The notes beneath the pieces are model-generated. The model saw nothing but the letters and a program-made list of their open reading frames with translations. It searched no databases and was not told where the DNA came from. From contig DJEG01000053.1 of assembly GCA_002431305.1 (NCBI GenBank), forward strand, positions 1-12,742: a DNA stretch of 12,742 bases. The letters are read 5' to 3'. The stretch comes from Ruminococcaceae bacterium UBA5904. Its GTDB lineage: Bacteria > Bacillota > Clostridia > Oscillospirales > Acutalibacteraceae. Shown one piece after another: positions 1 to 5,430 of this stretch. Each line of letters begins with the position of its first letter. Positions within the stretch are counted from its first letter, which is position 1. The position numbers and the translations under genes were made by a program.

Positions 1-11
1 CTTCCCCTACA
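1..11. repeat. Window-edge inverted repeat, left arm
   Basis: The first 11 bases (CTTCCCCTACA) are the exact reverse complement of 12725-12735. The similarity extends imperfectly inwards for about 21 bases, to an AAACAA motif on the opposite strand. It lies in the 32 bases between the left edge and the antiporter stop codon. It is most likely part of a dispersed intergenic repeat cut by the window edge. Confidence 0.5.
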
Positions 12-32
12 TATTTTGTTTATACCTTATAT

Positions 33-1208
33 TTATTGTTTCACCGGCACGTCGTGTTTATATGACAATTTAAGCAGTATCGGCGTTATCAGCGCGCAGC
101 ATATAACCGTGAGAACAATCGCCGGCAGAAGTTTTTGGTCTATATATCCCGAGTCGATTCCCTTCTGCGCAACCATGAGCGCGACCTCGCCCCTTGCGAC
201 CATGCCGAAACCGACGGTGACGGAATCCCTGTTTGACATTCTGCATATCTTGGCTCCGATACCGCAGCCGATAATTTTCGTAACTACCGCAAGAACTATG
301 AGCACAAGCGTAAACAGAAGAATCTCGCGCGAAAAGCCCTTTACATCCGTTTTAAGTCCGATATTTGCAAAGAAAATGGGACTGAATATAAGATATGAGG
401 CGACGGTGACCTTTTTGGCGACGTATTTTCTCATACCCGTGAGGTTACAGAGAATAACGCCCGCAAAGTATGCGCCCGTGATATCCGCAACGCCGAAGAA
501 TTTTTCAGCGCAGTATGCCATTATGAAGCAGAACGCCATAGCCCATACCGAAACTCGTCTTGTCTCCTCATGTTCTTTCCAAATGCGTTTGAACACTTGA
601 TAAATAACAAGTCCGACAACTAATGCAAATACGAAGAACAGAAGTATTTTAACGACAACGATTCCCGGTTTAACGCTCGAATCGCCCATACCTGTTATAA
701 TGCTCAATACGACAATGCCGATTATATCGTCGATTATCGCCGCAGACAACAGAGTTGAACCCGCCTTCGTTTTCAATTTGCCCATCTCATTAAGCGTTTC
801 GACCGTTATGCTGACGCTCGTTGCGGCAAAAACAACGCCGATAAACGCGGCCTTCATGAGTGAATTAAATTCGACCTTATCCTCGAAAAACAGGAAATAC
901 GCGCCTCCGCAGCCGAGTATGGGCACGGCAACGCCGAGCGTTGCGATAAGGCACGCGGCGGGACCCGTCTTTTTAAGTTCGGAGATGTCCGTATCAAGAC
1001 CCGCAATAAACATAAGCATAATAACGCCTATCTCGCTTGTTTTAATAAGGAAATCCGTCTCCTCCAAGATGCCGAATCCGCACGGACCGAGAATAACGCC
1101 CGCGATAAGCGCGCCGACAACCTGCGGAAGGTGAACCTTCGCGGTAATCAGTCCGAAAAGCTTTGTGCATAAAAGAATTAATGCAAGTGCAAGTAAATAT
1201 TCGTACAT
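33..1208 (-). CDS. CPA2-family cation/proton antiporter (Na+/H+ or K+/H+ exchanger type)
   Basis: A 391-residue, strongly hydrophobic inner-membrane protein with about 11-12 predicted membrane segments. An early LPQVVGALIAGVILGP stretch (about residues 27-42), the IIDDIIG motif with the acidic pair D160-D161, and a late VARGEVALMVA motif are characteristic of the Kef/NapA-like exchanger family. In this family the Asp pair binds the cation or protons in the transport core. The length covers only the transport domain; no TrkA-N nucleotide-binding domain follows, so it is closer to the NapA type than to full KefB/C. ATG at 1208 is preceded by GGGGG about 7 nt upstream. It lies on the same strand as the CofE-like gene and is separated from it by a 250-bp repeat element whose end hairpin stands 17 bp before the start codon. 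The transported ion cannot be told from sequence. Confidence 0.9.
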   Translation of the reverse strand: MYEYLLALALILLCTKLFGLITAKVHLPQVVGALIAGVILGPCGFGILEETDFLIKTSEIGVIMLMFIAGLDTDISELKKTGPAACLIATLGVAVPILGCGGAYFLFFEDKVEFNSLMKAAFIGVVFAATSVSITVETLNEMGKLKTKAGSTLLSAAIIDDIIGIVVLSIITGMGDSSVKPGIVVVKILLFFVFALVVGLVIYQVFKRIWKEHEETRRVSVWAMAFCFIMAYCAEKFFGVADITGAYFAGVILCNLTGMRKYVAKKVTVASYLIFSPIFFANIGLKTDVKGFSREILLFTLVLIVLAVVTKIIGCGIGAKICRMSNRDSVTVGFGMVARGEVALMVAQKGIDSGYIDQKLLPAIVLTVICCALITPILLKLSYKHDVPVKQ

Positions 1209-1220
1209 ATAAAAACCCCC

Positions 1221-1261
1221 AAAAACAATAATTTATCGCGGTACCACGCGATGAATTATTG
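1221..1261 (-). terminator. Element end hairpin with U-tract in front of the antiporter gene
   Basis: Arms 1226-1240 and 1247-1261 form a 15-bp stem (one G·U pair) with a 6-nt loop containing GGTACC. Read on the minus strand the stem is followed directly by TTTTT (1225-1221), then GGGGG and the start codon. This is the geometry of an intrinsic terminator or attenuator inside the CofE-like/antiporter transcription unit. The stem is AT-rich in its lower half, so its efficiency is uncertain. The second element copy has the hairpin but no functional context of this kind. Confidence 0.4.
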
Positions 1262-1475
1262 CAGTGAAAAGTGAAGGGTGAAAAGTGAAGAGGTTCGGTG
1301 TAATTCCTGACGGATTTGTCATTATAAAAGGCGTATGCCGTACCGCGTCAGCGTTTGTCGTACATTTGATAACATCAAAGCAGGTACAATCAACGTTTTC
1401 GAAGAAAACAAAACCGATTCTTTTCTCTCTTCTCCATTCTCTTTTATCTGAATAATTCGCCTCGGCGGATTATTC
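1226..1475. mobile_element. 250-bp hairpin-ended repeat element, copy 1 (MITE-like, unclassified)
   Basis: Exactly 250 bp and matched by 3095-3344, also 250 bp. The core is over 90% identical by eye; the far ends have drifted. Each end is a hairpin: 1226-1261 (15-bp stem) and 1450-1475 (11-bp stem, CTCG loop). Just inside the hairpins the left end is purine-rich and the right end pyrimidine-rich, so the ends form imperfect terminal inverted repeats. Internal conserved features are a 14-bp tandem repeat (1264-1291), stem-loops at 1365-1379 and 1395-1409, and a TATAAT on the minus strand (1321-1326). No convincing ORF is present. The right hairpin contains the stop codon of the CofE-like gene. 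No target-site duplication is visible. It could be a non-autonomous transposable element or a dispersed structured RNA repeat. Confidence 0.7.
1264..1291. repeat. 14-bp tandem repeat inside the element
   Basis: Two direct copies, GTGAAAAGTGAAGG and GTGAAAAGTGAAGA, lie end to end just inside the left hairpin. The same pair is preserved without change in element copy 2 at 3132-3159. Confidence 0.75.
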
Positions 1476-2201
1476 ACTTAATATATCGTCTTTCGCGTTT
1501 TCTTTCTTTCTGATAATGCAAACGGGAGTCTGCTGCGAGCCCTGACCGAGCGGGTTATCGCGGAAAATCTCCTTGCACATATCGATACTGATATCCTTAT
1601 CGCTTCTGCCGAGAATTTCTCTGCCGATATCGTTTGCGTCCATAACAACGACCTTACATCCGGTATGTTCCTCGAGCTTTTTAGCCGCCTCGTCGGGCTT
1701 ATAGGGCGCGAGTTTTGCATAATGGTTGTACGGAGGAAGCGTGCAGTCGCACGGACCGTCTATGGCTCTCGCCTTTTCTCCGACTATTTTATAGAAAACG
1801 CCTCTGATACCGAACGGCTTTGTAACAGCCGAGCATGCCGCCGCAAAAAGGATTTTCGGCGCACCGACGTCTCTTAACGCAAGCTCCATCGTCCACGGGC
1901 TTCCGAGACCGATGCCATAGGGCGATTTGTAAACAAATTTGCAAAGAATTTTAGCAAGGCGCGAGGGCTTGATATCGTCGATATCAAAGGCTCGTCCCTG
2001 ACTTATCGCAACTATTTTTTCGCTTATAAATATCATATCGCCGTCTTTAAGGTACGGCTTTACGCATTCGTCCATTATCTCGTTCAAATCGTCGCCCCTG
2101 CAGACGACTTTCGTCTTAACGGGAAATCTCAAAAAATCGCCGTAGGGCGTGTTTATTTCGAGTTTTTTATTCGGGTTTGCTTTTAAAGCTGACATATCCA
2201 T
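1470..2201 (-). CDS. CofE-like protein (coenzyme F420-0:L-glutamate ligase family)
   Basis: A 243-residue cytoplasmic protein that resembles the F420-ligase fold across its length; CofE proteins are usually about 250 residues. Family-like stretches are LKDGDMIFISEKIVAISQGR (about residues 51-70), matching the 'dgD...tqKivSkaEGr' region, and a later VVVMDANDIGREILGR matching the 'DtfGRp.R.G' region. True CofE adds glutamate to F420-0 using GTP, but no F420 biosynthesis or F420-dependent gene is in the window, and gut Clostridia generally lack F420. The substrate is therefore unknown. The start at 2201 has GAAAGGA about 11 nt upstream; Met3 (2195) is a possible alternative but lies further from that site. 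A good promoter lies at 2246-2274. The stop codon falls inside the right-end hairpin of the repeat element. Confidence 0.8.
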   Translation of the reverse strand: MDMSALKANPNKKLEINTPYGDFLRFPVKTKVVCRGDDLNEIMDECVKPYLKDGDMIFISEKIVAISQGRAFDIDDIKPSRLAKILCKFVYKSPYGIGLGSPWTMELALRDVGAPKILFAAACSAVTKPFGIRGVFYKIVGEKARAIDGPCDCTLPPYNHYAKLAPYKPDEAAKKLEEHTGCKVVVMDANDIGREILGRSDKDISIDMCKEIFRDNPLGQGSQQTPVCIIRKKENAKDDILSE

Positions 2202-2245
2202 AGCGTTGACATTCCTTTCACCGCAGTATTTTTCACATTCAGTTT

Positions 2246-2274
2246 ATTTTAGTACAATATTTTTATTAAGTCAA
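2246..2274 (-). promoter_or_regulatory. Sigma-A promoter of the CofE-like/antiporter unit
   Basis: On the minus strand TTGACT (2274-2269), a 17-bp spacer and TAAAAT (2251-2246) give five of six matches in each box. It lies about 45 bp upstream of the CofE-like start codon. No other promoter of this quality was seen before the antiporter, so both genes may depend on it. Confidence 0.7.
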
Positions 2275-2317
2275 TAAGATTCGGCGCATTATCGGATAAT
2301 TCGACGAACAAATATTA

Positions 2318-2346
2318 TTGAAAATACGATTAATATATGTTAAACT
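2318..2346 (+). promoter_or_regulatory. Probable promoter of the DUF2238-like gene
   Basis: TTGAAA (2318-2323), a 17-bp spacer and TAAACT (2341-2346) precede the start codon at 2387. A perfect TTGACA follows at 2346-2351, but its best -10 (TAATAT, 2365-2370) is only 13 bp away, so the first pair is preferred. Confidence 0.4.
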
Positions 2347-2386
2347 TGACAGGTATTCTTATTTTAATATTCGGGAGACATAATTA

Positions 2387-3100
2387 ATGAAAAAGCTCAA
2401 CGAAATAGAGCGTATACCGACCCCTCAGCTGATTCTGTGGCGCGTTATTCGGGTTATTACGCTCATTTACGGCATTTACGGCTTGTTCACGAATTCGGTA
2501 ACAATGCTTCTGATGTCAATATTCACGATAGCGTTTACGCATCTGTGGGATTTTTTTCAGCTTTTCGGCGGAAAAAGTTTCATAACCAGAGTTCCGTACA
2601 GTTCGCAGACGGCATTTAACATATTCATCTTTTACGGGTGCGTTATAGGTTATACGCTCAACTCGAAAACGAATTTTCCGTACAGCGATATTATAACTCA
2701 CACGCTCTCGGGCGTTATCGCAGCGTGGTTTGCATATGATTTGGCTGTCGCAATGCAGGGCAAAAAACGTCATTTAAGCCCCGCGCTCGCCTCGCTGTTC
2801 AGCCTGACTTTTTCCATGTTTCTCGCCGTCGCGTGGGAACTTTACGAATTTACGATGGACAGAGTGTACGGCTATATGCTCCAAACGTCCGACATTATCA
2901 GCGAAATAGGAATCGTCGATACGATGGAGGATTTCATATGCTGTGCTATAGGCTCGGTGCTCGGCATGTTCTTTATCGCGTTTTACAGAAACGGAATAAT
3001 CGGTCCGAACAGAAAAGAACGCAGAGCAAAGGTAAAAGCGCAGAGCAAACTCGACAGACAGGAAGAACTCGAATACTTAGGAATAGAAGAAAAACAATAA
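2387..3100 (+). CDS. Multi-pass membrane protein, DUF2238/YjdF-like
   Basis: A 237-residue protein with about five or six membrane segments and a charged, soluble C-terminus (about residues 205-237). Conserved-looking polar positions lie in membrane helices: D101, H105 and S108-G109 in DIITHTLSG; W150-E151, E154 and D158 in AWELYEFTMD; and D178-T179-M180-D182 in VDTMEDF. This series matches my recollection of the DUF2238/YjdF family of bacterial membrane proteins, whose function is unknown. The acidic and histidine residues inside the membrane suggest a metal site or a membrane-embedded enzyme, but that is inference. GGGAG lies about 9 nt before the ATG. The stop codon is inside the left hairpin of element copy 2, and the gene's terminator lies beyond the element. 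Confidence 0.75.
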   Translation: MKKLNEIERIPTPQLILWRVIRVITLIYGIYGLFTNSVTMLLMSIFTIAFTHLWDFFQLFGGKSFITRVPYSSQTAFNIFIFYGCVIGYTLNSKTNFPYSDIITHTLSGVIAAWFAYDLAVAMQGKKRHLSPALASLFSLTFSMFLAVAWELYEFTMDRVYGYMLQTSDIISEIGIVDTMEDFICCAIGSVLGMFFIAFYRNGIIGPNRKERRAKVKAQSKLDRQEELEYLGIEEKQ

Positions 3101-3344
3101 TTTATCGCGTTACACGCGATAAATTATTGCAGTGAAAAGTGAAGGGTGAAAAGTGAAGAGGTTCGGTGCAAATCCTGACGGATTTGCCATTATAAAAAAT
3201 GTATGCCGTACCGCGTCAGCGTTTGCCGTACATTTGATAACATCAAAACAGGTACAATCAACGTTTTCGAAGAAAACGAAACCGATTCTTTTCTCTCTTC
3301 TCTCTTATCCTTTCACTCAATAATTTACCTTAAGTAAATTATTG
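3095..3344. mobile_element. 250-bp hairpin-ended repeat element, copy 2
   Basis: Second copy of the element at 1226-1475, in the same orientation and the same length. The left hairpin (3095-3109 with 3115-3129) is a perfect 15-bp stem with loop TTACA; the right hairpin (3318-3328 with 3334-3344) is a perfect 11-bp stem. Inside each hairpin an AGTGAAA-type motif follows in inverted orientation, so the ends are related as terminal inverted repeats. The internal GTTTTC-GAA-GAAAAC stem is kept and is one pair longer than in copy 1. The loop sequence of the left hairpin differs from copy 1 while its stem is kept. The TAA at 3098-3100 inside the left hairpin is the stop codon of the upstream gene. 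No ORF is supported. Confidence 0.7.
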
Positions 3345-3346
3345 TT

Positions 3347-3387
3347 GTCCGCGTCAGGGCTTTTGTCCCGGCGCGGACTTTTATTTT
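3347..3387 (+). terminator. Rho-independent terminator for the DUF2238-like gene
   Basis: GTCCGCG (3347-3353) pairs with CGCGGAC (3372-3378), with an inner GGG/CCC pairing, and is followed by TTTTATTTT. It is GC-rich and well formed for the plus strand. It begins only two bases after element copy 2, so the element lies between the gene's stop codon and its terminator. Confidence 0.75.
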
Positions 3388-3434
3388 ACTTCATTTTTCA
3401 TTCTCAGAGCAATATAAAGGAGGAAAAATTCAAT

Positions 3435-4301
3435 TTATCTGAGCGTACCGTTTACAACCACCGTTGTAACGCCGGGCGTCGATGTAACCTCGCCGGTCGT
3501 TGTGTTCTGTGTAAACGCTGCGGCGGGAACCGTGAGCGAATACGCGCTTGACGCGGCGGGAAGGGTCAGAAGTCCCGAGGCATAAGTATAATCCGCAGAA
3601 GGTACCGCCGTGCCGTCGACCGTTATCGAACTGATTACGGGCGCGGGATTGAACGTATCGGAGAGAACCACGTTTGACGCGGGTGTATTTCCGTAGTTAT
3701 AAAGAGTAAATGTGTAGGTTACTGCGCCGCCGTCGGTGAGAGTTTCGGGAGTTATAGCCTTAAACATTGTAACTCTCGCAAAGTCGTCCGCCGTAACAGC
3801 CGCGCTTGCGCTTGCGCTCTGTCCGAGTTCTGCCGCCGCCGCAGTAACGGTATTGGTTATCGTCGAGCCGGAAGCGCCCGAAGCGTATGAATTGGGAACT
3901 GCATTATAAACGATAAGCGCGTTTGCACCCGAGGCAAGCGACGGAATTGTGAATGTAACCGCTGACGATGTTACCGTCGGGGTAATATCGGACGAGTAAA
4001 CGCCGTTTATATAGAGTTTTGCGGGTCCCGTATAAGTAAGCGGAGTAGCCGTCGCGCCCGCGAGCGCGTAGGTACCGAGGTTATCGGTAACCGTAACATT
4101 ATTGAGCGCCGCCGCGCCGTTATTCACAAGACTTATCGTATACGCGATATTCGACCCGGGAATATAGTCCGAACCGACCGCGGTTTTTGCTAAAGCCAAA
4201 GTGTCCTCTATTACAGCTGTCGCAACGTTTGAAATCGCAGAACCGCTCTGCGCGCCGTAGACATATGTAAGAGAAGCCTGGTTTGTTATGGGTGTAGCCA
4301 T
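3435..4301 (-). CDS. DUF11-repeat protein without signal peptide
   Basis: A 288-residue protein rich in Ala, Thr, Ser and Val with very few charged residues. It appears to hold two DUF11-type beta-sandwich repeats (roughly residues 36-150 and 175-280), each with the hallmark pattern 'G..i.YT.t..N.G....nv.v.D': residues near IAYTISLVNNGAAALNNVTV and VTYTFTLYNYGNTPASNVVL. DUF11 repeats are usually found in surface proteins, yet this protein begins MATPITNQASLTY with no signal peptide, no transmembrane helix and no sorting motif. It may be exported another way or belong to spore or envelope layers; this is inference. The start is supported by GAGAGGTTG about 6 nt upstream. No clear terminator follows. 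Its upstream region carries a CATATTATA box rather than a clear sigma-A promoter. Confidence 0.8.
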   Translation of the reverse strand: MATPITNQASLTYVYGAQSGSAISNVATAVIEDTLALAKTAVGSDYIPGSNIAYTISLVNNGAAALNNVTVTDNLGTYALAGATATPLTYTGPAKLYINGVYSSDITPTVTSSAVTFTIPSLASGANALIVYNAVPNSYASGASGSTITNTVTAAAAELGQSASASAAVTADDFARVTMFKAITPETLTDGGAVTYTFTLYNYGNTPASNVVLSDTFNPAPVISSITVDGTAVPSADYTYASGLLTLPAASSAYSLTVPAAAFTQNTTTGEVTSTPGVTTVVVNGTLR

Positions 4302-4464
4302 ATATCAACCTCTCGTTTCTTTAATTATTCAAGGGAATACCCCTCGGTATATAATATGAGAAATCCGAGAGTTGGTGCGGACAAATATTTTACCCGCGCC
4401 GGCTGTCTTATTAATACAATATACTAGTACTCTGTAACGCCTAAAAGTTTACATCTGATTACAA

Positions 4465-4547
4465 GTATGACTGTGTTTAACAAGGATTGAAAACGCAGGC
4501 AGGCTGGCGCCTGTCAAGTTTGAAGACGCAGTTAAACGCTGTCATAC
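4465..4547. repeat. Nested dyad over the stop codon of the first dockerin gene
   Basis: Outer arms 4465-4481 and 4531-4547 are 17 bp with 15 matches. Between them lies an inner hairpin, CAGGC (4500-4504) with GCCTG (4509-4513) and loop TGGC. Two 12-bp direct repeats, TTGAAAACGCAG (4487-4498) and TTGAAGACGCAG (4520-4531), flank that hairpin. The stop codon of the gene on the minus strand (4542-4544) is inside one arm. No T-tract follows on either strand, so it is not a standard terminator. It may be a structured 3' UTR or a remnant of a recombination site. Confidence 0.55.
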
Positions 4548-5252
4548 GCCGTAATGCTTGTAAAGTTTTAGGTGGTACAGAGTACTGGGTTTTATTTTAT
4601 ATACAACGGTAAATTCCTGTATGACGGCGCCCGTTTCGCTGTTTTTGCATTCATAGTTAACAATGTATTTACCGCGCCTGTTCGGTACGAATTTTATAAT
4701 AAAACTTTCGTATGAATACGGATTATTTTCGGGTACGCCCTTTGATTCGACAGTAATTTCCGCCCTATCTTTACTGCATGAAGCCGTCCACGCACACCCG
4801 CTTTTGACCGGTGCCGTCAGAGCGTCTATATAAAAAGTGTCGCCTTTTCGTCCCTTAATTATAATTGTTCCGGGCTTTTGTATCCGGCACGCCGTTTTGA
4901 GTATTTCGCTCACGTCGTCCTCGTCAACACTGCCGTCCGAATTGCAGTCGTAATATGTGCTGGGCGGAAAGCTCCCGCCCTGTTTTTCATATTTTCTGAG
5001 CAGTTTTAAGCATTTTCTTGCGTCAAAAACGGTTAAGAATCCGTCAGAATCGTTGTCGCCCGGACGTGAAAAAGATTCATATCCCGGAATGTACTTCGGG
5101 AAAATAATATCCCAGATACTTTCTTTGAGAACACCGCCGGACGGATGACTTTCATACTCCGAAGGCTGTTCGGTCACGGCAAACGAATTAAGGGATAAAA
5201 TCATAATCAGAACAACAATAATAAGAAATAAATTGCCGAAGTCTTTTTTCAT
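4542..5252 (-). CDS. Secreted dockerin-domain protein with C-terminal chagasin-like beta domain
   Basis: A 236-residue protein. Residues 1-25 form a signal peptide or N-terminal membrane anchor (hydrophobic run LFLIIVVLIMILSL). Two calcium-loop repeats follow, as in type I dockerins: D66-x-D68-x-D70-G...D77 and D102-x-N104-x-D106-G...D113, each followed by a short helix (ARKCLKLL, VSEIL). Dockerins bind cohesins on a scaffoldin, so attachment to a cellulosome-like assembly is expected. The last 110 residues form a predicted beta-sandwich with KGDTFYIDALTAPVKSGCAW, faintly resembling the 'vGd.f.i.L..npttGy.W' start of chagasin/I42 cysteine-protease inhibitors; that match is tentative. GGAGG stands 7 nt before the ATG. 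It is a diverged paralogue of the neighbouring dockerin gene (5431-6033) and has its own upstream region. Confidence 0.75.
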   Translation of the reverse strand: MKKDFGNLFLIIVVLIMILSLNSFAVTEQPSEYESHPSGGVLKESIWDIIFPKYIPGYESFSRPGDNDSDGFLTVFDARKCLKLLRKYEKQGGSFPPSTYYDCNSDGSVDEDDVSEILKTACRIQKPGTIIIKGRKGDTFYIDALTAPVKSGCAWTASCSKDRAEITVESKGVPENNPYSYESFIIKFVPNRRGKYIVNYECKNSETGAVIQEFTVVYKIKPSTLYHLKLYKHYGV

Positions 5253-5302
5253 AGTAACTCCTCCGTTTTTGTCCCGATTCTATTTTACATTATGAAAAGG
5301 AA

Positions 5303-5331
5303 AAAATATATAATTGTAACGGCAATGTAAC
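5303..5331 (-). promoter_or_regulatory. Weak candidate promoter of the first dockerin gene
   Basis: On the minus strand GTTACA, a 17-bp spacer and TATTTT lie about 50 bp before the start codon. The place corresponds to that of the better promoter (6144-6172) ahead of the paralogue, which supports it despite the weak boxes. Confidence 0.3.
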
Positions 5332-5423
5332 TATTTTCGTTTAAATAAACATACAGACGAACGATTAATTGCACATTTTACATAAAAATAAGGCAACATG
5401 CCGAAAATTTCAACACATTGCCT
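5323..5423. repeat. 101-bp duplicated terminator/upstream unit, copy A
   Basis: It aligns without gaps to 6185-6285 with about 11 differences (89% identity by eye). It contains the terminator of the second dockerin gene and the upstream region of the first. It probably arose when a block of terminator plus dockerin gene was duplicated in tandem. Confidence 0.8.
5383..5423 (-). terminator. Terminator of the second dockerin gene
   Basis: An 11-bp stem (5391-5401 with 5413-5423) with G·U wobbles that pair only in the minus-strand RNA is followed by TATTTTTAT on that strand. It starts 7 bp after the stop codon. A T-run also follows on the plus strand (5425-5430), so it could act in both directions. 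Confidence 0.75.
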
Positions 5424-5430
5424 AAGTTTT

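Noticed and set aside
16..600. Plus-strand ORFs at 16-600 and 700-1134 opposite the antiporter.
   Set aside because: Both are antisense to a convincing membrane transporter and resemble reverse-frame reading of it; no ribosome site.
1264..1291. Start of a CRISPR array (tandem GTGAAAAGTGAAGG).
   Set aside because: Only two units with no spacers between them and no cas genes; it is an internal part of the 250-bp element.
2346..2370. Perfect TTGACA with TAATAT as the promoter of the DUF2238-like gene.
   Set aside because: The spacer is only 13 bp; the TTGAAA-17-TAAACT pair just upstream is more plausible.
4475..4537. Integron attC site: GTTTAAC and GTTAAAC fit RYYYAAC and GTTRRRY, 63 bp apart, next to a gene end.
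   Set aside because: The inner L boxes do not pair, the outer arms extend beyond the R boxes, and no integrase or further sites of this kind follow the neighbouring genes.
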